29,543 nucleotides of DNA from a virus. Below, one piece after another: positions 8,072 through 15,081 of this stretch (within the stretch, counting starts at the first letter, position 1; every line of letters begins with the position of its first letter). The notes below the pieces were generated by a model. The model made no database searches, was not told the DNA's origin, and saw nothing but the letters and a program-made list of their open reading frames with translations. A program made the translations under genes and the position numbers. The stretch lies in the IMG/VR virus record IMGVR_UViG_3300044655_003354, positions 1-29,543 of that record; one strand, written 5' to 3'.

Positions 8072-8941
8072 TTAAGAAAAAAGCGTTAGCTGACATTCTT
8101 TACGTAACAACTTACCACTGAAATCTCTCCTGGATTTCAGTGGTTTTTGTAACTTCTTTTGGGGGCCATTGATCAAGAAGTGGACGAACTCGTCTTGAGT
8201 CATGCTGTGAGATGTGTTGTTTTCTGTAAAATGCCATGAAAACTTTACATGTCCTGGGAAACGTTTCCCATCTTGAATACTTGCAGGGGACGCAGCATCG
8301 ATTTGAATCAAAGGAGAGACACTTGAGCCCGCATAAGAGTTTTTATAAATAATGTCTCCCTTGGCAAAGCCAAAGTTAGAGCCTTGGGTCCAGGCAAGAA
8401 AGGAGACGGTGTTTTTGTTGCGCTCCATCAGCTGTATATCTAAAGCGGCATTAAAACAGTCGGGAACATGCATATACCAGTCTGAACAAAATTTGCATCT
8501 GATAGTTTGCAAGATCCTTCCTGAGCGAATATCGTTATCATTTGTGCTTGACGCCTTAAGCAATGTCTTAAGTGTTGACAAGGAACCCAGCGTCGTTTCT
8601 TGGCACATGTTAATGCCATGTTTTAATTCGCTTTTTAAAGTGGTGTAGAGCTCGTTTTTTGCTCTTTGTAGACTATTGCTCAAGCGGAACTTTATTTTTG
8701 TCCCCCTGTTATATTTTTTATCAAAAGAAATAAAATTCTTATCAAGTAGTTCTTCAATACCTTTATTTGGCAACTCCCATGTTTGCCAGTCGAGTTTTTC
8801 CATGAGCTTTTTGTATTTCGAAGGGTCTTCTTTTTGCAGTTTTTTGTTTATCTCTTCTGCATGTTGATGTCCGATAATGTCGATGTGCAAAATAAAAGCA
8901 AGCATCGTTCTTGCATCGGGTGAAAGAGTGTCTATGTTCAT
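8072..8941 (-). CDS. Unknown protein with winged-helix-like N-terminus and a Cys-containing centre
   Basis: The 289-residue protein is not recognised. The first ~90 residues are helical and basic (EEINKKLQKEDPSKYKKLM, NKGIEELLDKNFISFDKKY), like a winged helix that senses or binds nucleic acid. The centre has RCKFCSDWYMHVPDC, a possible metal site. The C-terminal half has strands and ends basic (KPLKSRRDFSGKLLRKE). I use ATG 8941, about 10 bases after GGTGGG, rather than GTG 8956. It starts 19 bases after the SWIM gene, so both are probably translated from one message. The pairing suggests a joint function, but no role can be stated. Confidence 0.7.
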   Translation of the reverse strand: MNIDTLSPDARTMLAFILHIDIIGHQHAEEINKKLQKEDPSKYKKLMEKLDWQTWELPNKGIEELLDKNFISFDKKYNRGTKIKFRLSNSLQRAKNELYTTLKSELKHGINMCQETTLGSLSTLKTLLKASSTNDNDIRSGRILQTIRCKFCSDWYMHVPDCFNAALDIQLMERNKNTVSFLAWTQGSNFGFAKGDIIYKNSYAGSSVSPLIQIDAASPASIQDGKRFPGHVKFSWHFTENNTSHSMTQDEFVHFLINGPQKKLQKPLKSRRDFSGKLLRKECQLTLFS

Positions 8942-8960
8942 TTTGAATATTCCCACCTAC

Positions 8961-9779
8961 CTAGTCTGAAAGTTCGTAAATATAACTTCCCCAATAGAGC
9001 GCATCATCTGATGTACAGTCGAAATCATCTTGAAACAAATTCTTTTTCAAATGGGTTCGTACTTTACCTCGGATGCCACGAGCCTCTTCTTTGAATTTCA
9101 CTATGCAGTAGTCTTTTTTAAGTTCATCAACAGATTCTGGACAAAGTGAATAGACAAGTTTGATTGTTTCTTTCTTTGTTCGTGGACATTTTAAATTATT
9201 TTCTTTTAAGACTTGGCGTAAATCTCTGATGTGGACTAAGACAAGAAGTCTTTCTGGTGAATCCACTTCTTGTAAGATTTCTTTAGAAAGCAACTCTCTA
9301 TGACTAGATTCATCACGGCAATAAATCCATGAGCCAGTGTCTAGACCATATATCCAACGCGTCAAAAGTGCGTAAAGTTCTTTTTGGGAATCTTCTTGAA
9401 GGGAGTCAATTTTGTGCTTTTTATCTTCATTGAAAGTTATAACAACGTTGGAAATTTTACCGAGATCTATAATTCCGAGCTCATGGGCAAGACGATAAAT
9501 ATGTTTACAAGGGATAGTGTGTTTACGTTTGAAGGCTCGTTTAAAGTCTGTGCAAGTGCAGGATGTAAGAGTAGTGATATATGGAGTAGAGCTACTTCCT
9601 TTAATTGTGCAAGAACCTTTTACCGCATCTAGATTATCTACCTTAGCGATAAGTTGAGCTCGCTCCATACGCCTTTGTTGGGGTGGCTCGTCATGTATTT
9701 TATCTCCCCAGTGCATTCGCCAAAGACAATGGAGACAAATATCCCCACTATATTCAGCACCGCACCTTTCGCATTTCAT
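8961..9779 (-). CDS. SWIM zinc-finger protein with N-terminal zinc ribbon
   Basis: The 272-residue protein begins with Cys3-x2-Cys6 and Cys15-x2-Cys18 (CERCGAEY, CLHC), a likely zinc ribbon. A SWIM domain follows: SCTCTDF ... IPCKHIYRLAHELG (Cys74, Cys76, Cys91, His93; CxCxnCxH). SWIM domains bind DNA or protein, often beside helicases or transposases. A later stretch LKENNLKCPRTKKETIKLVYS is SAP-like. ATG 9779 is chosen because AAGGAG lies 8 bases upstream; GTG 9788 overlaps that site. It is the first accessory gene after the repressor, 44 bases downstream, and so is likely co-transcribed with it in the lysogen. Confidence 0.8.
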   Translation of the reverse strand: MKCERCGAEYSGDICLHCLWRMHWGDKIHDEPPQQRRMERAQLIAKVDNLDAVKGSCTIKGSSSTPYITTLTSCTCTDFKRAFKRKHTIPCKHIYRLAHELGIIDLGKISNVVITFNEDKKHKIDSLQEDSQKELYALLTRWIYGLDTGSWIYCRDESSHRELLSKEILQEVDSPERLLVLVHIRDLRQVLKENNLKCPRTKKETIKLVYSLCPESVDELKKDYCIVKFKEEARGIRGKVRTHLKKNLFQDDFDCTSDDALYWGSYIYELSD

Positions 9780-9823
9780 GCTGGTCACTCCTTAAGTAGT
9801 AAAACGTGTATTTTAGATAAAGA

Positions 9824-10540
9824 TCAAATTCCTTTCCTTGGAACCGCCGTTAGAAGTGTCACTTTCCCGACGATATAAAAAAGTCCCATGTTTATTTCTT
9901 CTTTAGTAAAGCTTCTGGGCTTGTATTGGGGGGCAGCAGAACGGATTTCAACAGAACCATCTTTTGTGTCGAAATATACCCATTTTATTGCCCATTCTTT
10001 TTGCAAGCCAAAACAAACTAAGGCAACATCACCGTCATATACTTCTTCTGCGGGATTCACAACGACTGTGCTTCTGTCAGGGATTCCAGCGCCTTCCATA
10101 CTATCTCCTTCAACCAAAACTGCAAACGGCTTTTTATCAGCATCTATAGAGATATTTCCTACGACATCAATGGGTAGAAGTATCGTTTTTTCAGCGCTAG
10201 CATAAATCTCAATCATGCCCCCATTACCTCGTCCGGCACATGCAATAGCTGTTGGATCAAGAACAGGGACTTCTATCCATTTGTCAAAGTATTGGGCTGA
10301 TTCTTTTCGTACATTAGAGGTGATGTCAAGTGGGGTAGATCCATCTGTTTCCCCCATAAGGTAGGCGACAGTGGTGCCAAAAACTTGAGCCAACGTTTTC
10401 AAAACATTAGCGTCGGGAGTTCTAAGCCCTTTTTCCCAATTAATAATAGAGCTTCTTGAATATCCGGATTTCTCCGCAACTTCTTGCTGAGTCATCCCCT
10501 TTCGCTCTCTACATTCTTTGAGCTTTTCCTCAACAGACAT
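9824..10540 (-). CDS. CI/LexA-like phage repressor (HTH_3 + S24 peptidase)
   Basis: The 238-residue protein has an N-terminal XRE helix-turn-helix (about 6-62; MTQQEVAEKSGYSRSSIINWEKG) and a C-terminal S24 autoprotease with VEGDSMEG (catalytic Ser147), Lys186 in EWAIKW and a probable Ala102-Gly103 cleavage site in ACAGRGNGG. It should hold lytic genes off by binding the adjacent operator region and be self-cleaved after RecA activation during DNA damage. AGAGGTGATGAG precedes ATG 10540; a start at 10585 would add 15 residues without support. It is divergent from the Cro-like gene and heads the leftward accessory block. Confidence 0.93.
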   Translation of the reverse strand: MSVEEKLKECRERKGMTQQEVAEKSGYSRSSIINWEKGLRTPDANVLKTLAQVFGTTVAYLMGETDGSTPLDITSNVRKESAQYFDKWIEVPVLDPTAIACAGRGNGGMIEIYASAEKTILLPIDVVGNISIDADKKPFAVLVEGDSMEGAGIPDRSTVVVNPAEEVYDGDVALVCFGLQKEWAIKWVYFDTKDGSVEIRSAAPQYKPRSFTKEEINMGLFYIVGKVTLLTAVPRKGI

Positions 10541-10686
10541 CTCATCACCTCTATTTAATTGTCTACGAATGTGGTCATAAATCAAGAGTAAGAAAGTAAT
10601 CTTTTCGTGTTGACATATGTAACATTTAGATATATAGTTCTTTTAAAGAGTACGATTGACTACATAGCAAGAGTGGGGGTGAAGTG
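10541..10686. promoter_or_regulatory. Divergent operator region between repressor and Cro-like genes
   Basis: This 146-base gap holds the rightward early promoter and must hold the repressor's own promoter, which I could not pick out clearly. Candidate operator signals are a dyad around ACATATGT (10614-10621), overlapping the -35 side of the rightward promoter, and three AAGAGT copies (10584-10589, 10646-10651, 10669-10674). Location rather than motif strength supports the call. Confidence 0.65.
10610..10638 (+). promoter_or_regulatory. Rightward early promoter (PR-like)
   Basis: Perfect TTGACA (10610-10615), a 17-base spacer and TATAGT (10633-10638, five of six consensus bases) lie about 50 bases upstream of the Cro-like start. 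The ACATATGT dyad overlaps its -35 end, so a bound repressor would block polymerase. Confidence 0.85.
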
Positions 10687-10935
10687 GTGAGTATAGGGGA
10701 AAACATCCGTTCTATTCGCGTTTTAAGGGAATTAACTCAAGAAAAACTAGCAGAAATGGCAAAACTTTCAAGGAGCTCAATTGTAAACTTTGAAACGGGC
10801 AAAAGGGCTCCTCGAGTAGATGATCTTGAAAGCATTGCAAAAGCTTTAGGAGTAGAAGTTTCTATCTTTTTTCAAGAAAACCCTACTCAGCCCCGGCGAG
10901 AGGAGACTCAGGCCGGGGAAACGGAGACTATCTAG
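10687..10935 (+). CDS. Cro-like XRE-family regulator
   Basis: The product is 82 residues, most of it one XRE helix-turn-helix (LTQEKLAEMAKLSRSSIVNFETGKRAPRVDDLESIAKALGV). It is the first rightward gene, opposite the repressor, as cro is in lambda-type switches. The start is GTG at 10687 (or the adjoining GTG at 10684), behind GGGGGTGA. Its C-terminal tail (QAGETETI) looks unnatural, and the next open frame appears to be its continuation after a missing base in a GGGG run (see next entry). If so, the intact protein would be about 140 residues. Confidence 0.85.
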   Translation: MSIGENIRSIRVLRELTQEKLAEMAKLSRSSIVNFETGKRAPRVDDLESIAKALGVEVSIFFQENPTQPRREETQAGETETI

Positions 10936-11105
10936 GAGAAGCCAGCAGGGTCGTAGAAATACTAAAAGAAGCTGCAAAAAGATACGACCCAGAGGGCGTG
11001 AAAGAAATCATGAGAGACATTGGCGACAACGGCAGGGCAGATGATCCAGATCTCAGAAATTTCTTTTCAGAGATTGCTAGAGCTGCAACAGAAGCACTGA
11101 TGTAA
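10936..11105 (+). pseudogene. Start-less open frame, probably the shifted C-terminal part of the Cro-like gene
   Basis: In the -1 frame relative to the Cro-like gene, 10830-11105 is open, and from about 10930 it reads like a real protein: YLGEASRVVEILKEAAK, then a helical acidic stretch ending FFSEIARAATEALM. No ATG, GTG or TTG occurs before a GTG at 10998 that has no usable ribosome binding site. An extra G in GGGG (10917-10920) would fuse REETQAG directly to GNGDYLGEASR. It may be a frameshift mutation, a base-call error or recoding. No conserved -1 slippery heptamer fits the Cro frame here. Confidence 0.55.
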
Positions 11106-11136
11106 CAGCGAGGCGCAAAGAAAGGAGGCTAACAAC

Positions 11137-11352
11137 GTGGAAGGAGATGTAACTATGCCCGAGTTCGGATTCTTGCGGTTGCCAGACGTACTTAAAATCA
11201 TTCCGGTCTCGCCATCCACTTGGTACAACGGGATTCGTGCCGGACGATTCCCCAAAGGAATAAAAATCACTGGAAATATAGTTGGTTGGAAAGTATCTGA
11301 CATAAAAAATCTTGTTCAGAAAATTGAAGAGGAGGCCGAAGCGAATGCTTGA
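11137..11352 (+). CDS. AlpA-like / excisionase-like small HTH regulator
   Basis: The 71-residue protein has the MerR/AlpA-type winged helix pattern: GFLRLPDVLKIIPVSPSTWYNGIRAGRFPKGIKITGNIVGWKVSDIKNLV. Such proteins act as transcription activators for integrase or as excisionases. Two starts are well supported: GTG 11137 after AAGGAGG (8 bases) and ATG 11155 after AAGGAG (8 bases); the domain is complete from either. It could direct the early switch or excision, but the integrase is 8 kb away. Confidence 0.8.
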   Translation: MEGDVTMPEFGFLRLPDVLKIIPVSPSTWYNGIRAGRFPKGIKITGNIVGWKVSDIKNLVQKIEEEAEANA

Positions 11353-11566
11353 AAAAATAGGGAAAAGTCTTTTAAAGATGTTGGCTAAAAACGGCGTGAT
11401 AAGCGGCCCATACTATTTCAAGGGAATATGGTTTGCAAAAAGAGAGGCTTCCAGTCTTCTCAGTGCCATTTGCGGAGCGGATGAACGGAAAAGGCTTAGC
11501 GCAAGATATAAAGATATATCAATCAGAGACGTTCAAAAGCTTTCAGCTTTCGTAGAAGAGGGTTAA
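11345..11566 (+). CDS. Small early protein, unknown
   Basis: The 73-residue protein starts at ATG 11345 after GAGGAGG, inside the end of the AlpA-like gene (8-base overlap). It is basic at the N-terminus (MLEKIGKSLLKMLAKNG) with a helical second half ending SIRDVQKLSAFVEEG. A start at 11312 would have no ribosome binding site. No family recognised; tight packing supports it being real. Confidence 0.6.
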   Translation: MLEKIGKSLLKMLAKNGVISGPYYFKGIWFAKREASSLLSAICGADERKRLSARYKDISIRDVQKLSAFVEEG

Positions 11567-11568
11567 CA

Positions 11569-11769
11569 ATGCATTGCGTTGTATGGCTTTCAAAGGCTCA
11601 AGCTTTAAAAGAATTTGATGACGCTATTGAACTGCAACGTGTTAGGACTGCACATGCAGAGGTGTTACATCAAAAATATAACGATAGTCTAAGCAGAAAA
11701 AAGATTAGAGATGAGATTGCGCAGCTGGCAAATCTCCAAAAACAAAGAGAAAGAATGTGTCTGGCATGA
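11569..11769 (+). CDS. Small helical early protein, unknown
   Basis: The 66-residue protein is mostly predicted helix with a coiled-coil-like charge pattern (EIAQLANLQKQRERM). It begins two bases after the previous stop, and the next gene overlaps its end by 4 bases. No domain recognised. Confidence 0.55.
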   Translation: MHCVVWLSKAQALKEFDDAIELQRVRTAHAEVLHQKYNDSLSRKKIRDEIAQLANLQKQRERMCLA

Positions 11770-11939
11770 AAAGATCTGTCCAAAATGCAGTTGTTAGTTT
11801 GTTGAACTATAGAGGGCAAAAATTGCGAGGCGTTGTCTTTCGACGAACTGAAAAGAATGCCCATGCAAGAAAAGCAATAGTGGCGGCTTGTAAAGAGATA
11901 AAAAGAGAGTCTCTGATTTTCGAATCAGAGACCGTTTAA
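11766..11939 (+). CDS. Small basic early protein, unknown
   Basis: The 57-residue basic protein (MKRSVQNAVVSLLNYRGQKLRGVVFRRTEKN) starts at ATG 11766 overlapping the preceding stop (ATGA). Its last codons form one arm of a perfect hairpin (11909-11932), so the 3' end has a dual role as RNA structure. Function not recognised; nucleic-acid binding is plausible from charge alone. Confidence 0.5.
   Translation: MKRSVQNAVVSLLNYRGQKLRGVVFRRTEKNAHARKAIVAACKEIKRESLIFESETV
11909..11932 (+). other. Perfect hairpin with TTCG loop at a gene end
   Basis: GTCTCTGATT (11909-11918) pairs fully with AATCAGAGAC (11923-11932) around TTCG, the most stable RNA tetraloop. No T run follows. It spans codons 48-56 of the small basic gene and may shield the upstream RNA from 3' exonucleases. 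Confidence 0.7.
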
Positions 11940-11947
11940 AAACTTAT

Positions 11948-11980
11948 AGGCTAGGAGCTGCAACTCCTAGCCTCATTTTA
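11948..11980 (+). terminator. Terminator-like hairpin in the early operon
   Basis: A perfect 10-base stem AGGCTAGGAG/CTCCTAGCCT (11948-11957 with 11964-11973) with a 6-base loop is followed by CATTTTA, a weak T tract. It may be a leaky terminator or an attenuation point between two early blocks. Confidence 0.6.
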
Positions 11981-12004
11981 GCATATTGAGGAGGATGCGG
12001 CGTA

Positions 12005-12307
12005 ATGACTGACTTTGATATCGCTGGAATGTGTACGGCTAGAGCAAAGCTCACTTCCATGGCGAAAGTGCCCCAACCGAACAAATCAAGTGGCATTACT
12101 CGAAAAATAGTAACGGAGCTTTATTGTGAAATTAGAGATGCCCGCATAGCGGGATATAGCTGGCAAAAAATAGCAGATGCAATAACCTCAACGATGAATA
12201 TAAAACTTACCGGGAGTGGTATTTCCTACGTTTTTCGCACTCTTGACCATCAATATGAGCAAGAGACCGGGGTAGCGGCGCTACCTGTAGGTCGGAATGG
12301 CAGGTAA
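12005..12307 (+). CDS. Unknown early protein with HTH-like segment
   Basis: The 100-residue protein contains EIRDARIAGYSWQKIADAI followed by GSGISYVFRTL, which fits a resolvase-like helix-turn-helix that recognises DNA. GAGGAGG lies about 10 bases before the ATG. It starts the second early block after the hairpin pair. No named family; a small regulator is the simplest reading. Confidence 0.6.
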   Translation: MTDFDIAGMCTARAKLTSMAKVPQPNKSSGITRKIVTELYCEIRDARIAGYSWQKIADAITSTMNIKLTGSGISYVFRTLDHQYEQETGVAALPVGRNGR

Positions 12308-12311
12308 TCAG

Positions 12312-12671
12312 ATGAAAAAAATTTATATAGCACATCCACTGCGAGGAGAAACAGCCGATATCGATGAAATTTGGAAAAATAGTGTAGCTATAGATACTAT
12401 ATGCCGCAACGTATCAGCCATAGTGGGAGCCAAAGACACACTACTTCTTTCTCCCATTCATGCATTTAGTTTTATGCCTGTTTTTGGCGACCAAAAAGAT
12501 GTTTTTGAACAATGCCGAAACATGCTATCTCTTGCCGATGAGGTTTGGGTATTCGGCGATTGGGCGAGCTCTGAAGGTTGCAAGATGGAAATAGAGTATG
12601 CCAATAAGCTGAACATCCCTGTGGTCTTTCACCACAACAAAATCAAGGAACTAGACGAATGCCTAGCGTAG
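12312..12671 (+). CDS. DUF4406 / nucleoside deoxyribosyltransferase-like protein
   Basis: The 119-residue protein opens MKKIYIAHPLRGE and has ADEVWVFGDWASSEGCKMEIEYANKLNIPVVF. The early strand-Pro turn and the SxGCxxEIEYA motif, with its key Glu, are typical of the small DUF4406/deoxyribosyltransferase-like group often found in phages. It may act on nucleotides or nucleotide-derived ligands. ATG 12312 is preferred because family members begin with this strand; ATG 12297 adds five residues. It lies just upstream of dUTPase, which supports a nucleotide theme. Confidence 0.75.
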   Translation: MKKIYIAHPLRGETADIDEIWKNSVAIDTICRNVSAIVGAKDTLLLSPIHAFSFMPVFGDQKDVFEQCRNMLSLADEVWVFGDWASSEGCKMEIEYANKLNIPVVFHHNKIKELDECLA

Positions 12672-12877
12672 AGTATGAGATTTTTGTCGCTGTAGGAAAG
12701 TATGTAGATAAAAGCGGTCGTGAAAGAACAAAGCAACAGCGTGTAGGGGAAATATTCTTACATTCGGATGGGAATAGATATATTCGGCTAGATCCGTTTT
12801 TCAATTTTGCAGCATGCGAGCGCAAACATGGTAACGACAAACTTTTTTTGAGATGTGTAAAGCCTAAGGAGGTTTAG
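12659..12877 (+). CDS. Small protein, unknown
   Basis: The 72-residue protein starts within the end of the DUF4406 gene and stops two bases before dUTPase. It has a beta-rich pattern (VEYEIFVAVGKYVD, GEIFLHSDGNRYIRLD). No motif recognised. Gene packing and the dUTPase ribosome binding site at its end support it being translated. Confidence 0.55.
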   Translation: MPSVEYEIFVAVGKYVDKSGRERTKQQRVGEIFLHSDGNRYIRLDPFFNFAACERKHGNDKLFLRCVKPKEV

Positions 12878-12879
12878 TC

Positions 12880-13311
12880 ATGGATAATTTACGAATTGTT
12901 GTCGAAGACGATCTTTTTATACCTAAAAGAAAAAATATTGGCGATGCCGGAGCAGACATTAGAAGTGCTATAGATGTTGTTATTTATCCAGGTGAAGCTT
13001 GCAACATTCCAGCTGGTTTTAAGGTAGCTATTCCATATCAATATGGCGGCTTTATTTTTCCAAGAAGCGGATTGGCCTATAAGCATGGAATTCACCTCTG
13101 TAACGGGGTAGGCGTAATTGATCATCAGTATCGAGGCGAAGTAATGCTTCCTCTTCGAAATGATGGTACAAAGCCCTTTACCATTCAGCGTGGAGACAGA
13201 CTAGCCCAGATGGTGATTCTCAAAGTGGAATTACCAGGCTTTGTAGTTGTAGATGTACTGGATGAAACCGAGCGTGGAGAGGGCGGTTTTGGCAGTACAG
13301 GGGTGAAATAG
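12880..13311 (+). CDS. dut: Deoxyuridine 5'-triphosphate nucleotidohydrolase (dUTPase)
   Basis: Hydrolyses dUTP to dUMP and pyrophosphate, keeping uracil out of phage DNA. The 143-residue trimeric type has all five motifs: GDAGADIRS, PRSGLAYKHGI, NGVGVIDHQYRGEV with the catalytic Asp, GDRLAQMVI and RGEGGFGSTG. TAAGGAGG lies 7 bases before the ATG. In phages dUTPases can also act as signalling switches, but nothing in this sequence shows that. Confidence 0.95.
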   Translation: MDNLRIVVEDDLFIPKRKNIGDAGADIRSAIDVVIYPGEACNIPAGFKVAIPYQYGGFIFPRSGLAYKHGIHLCNGVGVIDHQYRGEVMLPLRNDGTKPFTIQRGDRLAQMVILKVELPGFVVVDVLDETERGEGGFGSTGVK

Positions 13312-13312
13312 C

Positions 13313-14200
13313 ATGTCTGCGAATGACATTAAAGTTGTAGATTGCAGGGCATTTCCTTTTGCGAGGGTTGATATTCCTGTGATTATAGATTCAGATCTGT
13401 CAACATATGAAAAAATGGTGTATGTAGCTCTTTGTACGTTTGCGTCAAGAGCTAATTCGTGCTTCCCTTCTGTAAAAACCCTTGCAAAGGCGGCTTCTTG
13501 TTCTGCACGGCAAGTTAGAAGATGCCTTGAGGGACTTGAAAAAAGAGGACTTATACGTATTCATGAAAGAATGACAGAGAAGGGGCAATCATCGAATATT
13601 TACGATATTTTGGGGGCTCAGGGGATGACAGAGAGTCAGCCCCCCATGACTGGTAGTCATACCCCCTCTGACAGTGAGTCACCCAGAACTATATTTAGTG
13701 AACTAGATACTACTTCTCTTTCAGAGAAGGAAGAACCCCCCTCTGACGAGGCCCTTCCTTCACAGGAAAATGCAGAATTCGTTGATATTGATGAGGTTCC
13801 TCAGGTGATGCGCCCAACTGTGGAATATTTCTTGCTCAAAACGGGTAGAAAGGGAATTACGCCAGGAGAACTTTCCGCAGTCAAAACCCTCGAAAAGATT
13901 CATGTTCCCGCACGGGTGAACCAAGAGATTGGGAAGGCTGTATCGCGATACGAGAAAAAGAAACGTCCGCTGCACACTCTCACTCTCGAATACATTTATG
14001 AAAGCTTGAAATACCAGACTTCGGGGCGGAATGTCAAATCTAAAACGCAAAGGGCTTTGACACCTGACGACCCATACGAAAAACAGCGAGCGTCTGACTT
14101 GAAAGAATGGGAATCAAGTCAACAGCAGGCTTTGCTTGAAAAATACGGAGGTGATCTCGATGACAAGCCTAGAAGCTTTGTTGGCTCAGTACCCTCGTAG
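13313..14200 (+). CDS. HTH replication-initiator-like protein
   Basis: The 295-residue protein has an N-terminal winged helix of the HTH_36 kind (LSTYEKMVYVALCTFASRANSCFPSVKTLAKAASCSARQVRRCL...GLIRI), an acidic Ser/Pro-rich linker (about 105-160) and a helical C-terminal part. This layout and its place directly upstream of a DnaC-like loader match phage replication initiators. It should bind the phage origin, which in such genes often lies inside the linker region; I see no clear iterons there. It overlaps the next gene by 41 bases. Confidence 0.8.
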   Translation: MSANDIKVVDCRAFPFARVDIPVIIDSDLSTYEKMVYVALCTFASRANSCFPSVKTLAKAASCSARQVRRCLEGLEKRGLIRIHERMTEKGQSSNIYDILGAQGMTESQPPMTGSHTPSDSESPRTIFSELDTTSLSEKEEPPSDEALPSQENAEFVDIDEVPQVMRPTVEYFLLKTGRKGITPGELSAVKTLEKIHVPARVNQEIGKAVSRYEKKKRPLHTLTLEYIYESLKYQTSGRNVKSKTQRALTPDDPYEKQRASDLKEWESSQQQALLEKYGGDLDDKPRSFVGSVPS

Positions 14201-15065
14201 AAAAGCTAAAGATGAGAAAAAAGCGCTTGAATATTTACAGCGATATTTTAAAGATCCGTCGCTCACGATAGAAGCCTTAGATAATTCTGCTTCAGACATT
14301 CTTTACGTACAAGAACAAGATCGTTATTGCACTCATTGCCCTGGATATGGCGGGTGTAAATACCGCGGAATGAGGTATGTAATGCGTTTTGAAGATTTAT
14401 TTGGTCGGCAAGTTTTATCAATAAAAGTAGGTGACTGCCTAGATCGCAAAAAATACGAGAAGCAAAAGAAAACTGAACAGTTGGTAAAAACGAGCAAAAT
14501 TCCAGAAGCCATGAAACGCTGTACTTTCGATACATTTAAGACCATGGATGATCCTATCATCAGAACTGCAAAGGGTTTGGCCATGGCGAGTGTGGAAGAT
14601 GGTTTCTCTCTCGTTTTAGGTGGTGGTACGGGTGTGGGAAAAACCCATCTGGCCATTGCTATAGTTCAGTCTCTTGCTTCACGTGGGAAAAGCGCAGTAT
14701 TCGTGCCGGTGGTTGATTTGCTTGATGAAATCCGTTCGGGCTTTGAGGATGGAACAGCAAATAAAATCCAACAGGCCGTAAAAGATGCCGATTGTATAGC
14801 CATTGATGATTTAGGGGCACAGAGAAAGGATAAAAGTTGGGTCGATGAGCAACTTTTTTCTCTCATAGACGCACGGTACAGGTCGGGGAAACAGACAGTG
14901 ATAACAACAAATGCGTGCTCTATGTCACAGCTTAAAGAAATGTTGGGTGAGCACGGTACGAGAATAGTTTCTCGGTTGACAGAGATGTCGCACCCCTTGT
15001 TTATCAAGGCGCGGGATTTTAGAACACGCAAGAATGTGCAGAAGAAACTGCCTATAGGAAGGTAA
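14160..15065 (+). CDS. dnaC: DnaC/IstB-like helicase loader ATPase
   Basis: The 301-residue AAA+ ATPase should load the host replicative helicase at the phage origin. Walker A is GGTGVGKTH (about residues 154-163), Walker B is CIAIDDLGA, and the C-terminus keeps the sensor pattern TRIVSRLTEM. A Cys cluster (CTHCPGYGGC at about 57-66, plus Cys93) in the N-terminal domain could hold a metal. Start ATG 14160 follows GGAGGTGAT; the longer frame from 14136 lacks a site. It overlaps the initiator gene, supporting coupled translation. No phage helicase is visible, so host DnaB is the expected partner. Confidence 0.9.
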   Translation: MTSLEALLAQYPRRKAKDEKKALEYLQRYFKDPSLTIEALDNSASDILYVQEQDRYCTHCPGYGGCKYRGMRYVMRFEDLFGRQVLSIKVGDCLDRKKYEKQKKTEQLVKTSKIPEAMKRCTFDTFKTMDDPIIRTAKGLAMASVEDGFSLVLGGGTGVGKTHLAIAIVQSLASRGKSAVFVPVVDLLDEIRSGFEDGTANKIQQAVKDADCIAIDDLGAQRKDKSWVDEQLFSLIDARYRSGKQTVITTNACSMSQLKEMLGEHGTRIVSRLTEMSHPLFIKARDFRTRKNVQKKLPIGR

Positions 15066-15081
15066 CGCAGGAGGTGTAGAA

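Noticed and set aside
10541-10609. Leftward promoter for the repressor
   Set aside because: One must exist, but no minus-strand pair of boxes with proper spacing stood out (TTGCTA/TTTAAA was the best and is weak).
10910-10925. GGGAAAC slippery heptamer as a programmed frameshift in the Cro-like gene
   Set aside because: The codon phase is wrong: the Cro frame reads GGG GAA ACG, so tandem -1 slippage on GGA AAC cannot occur from that frame.
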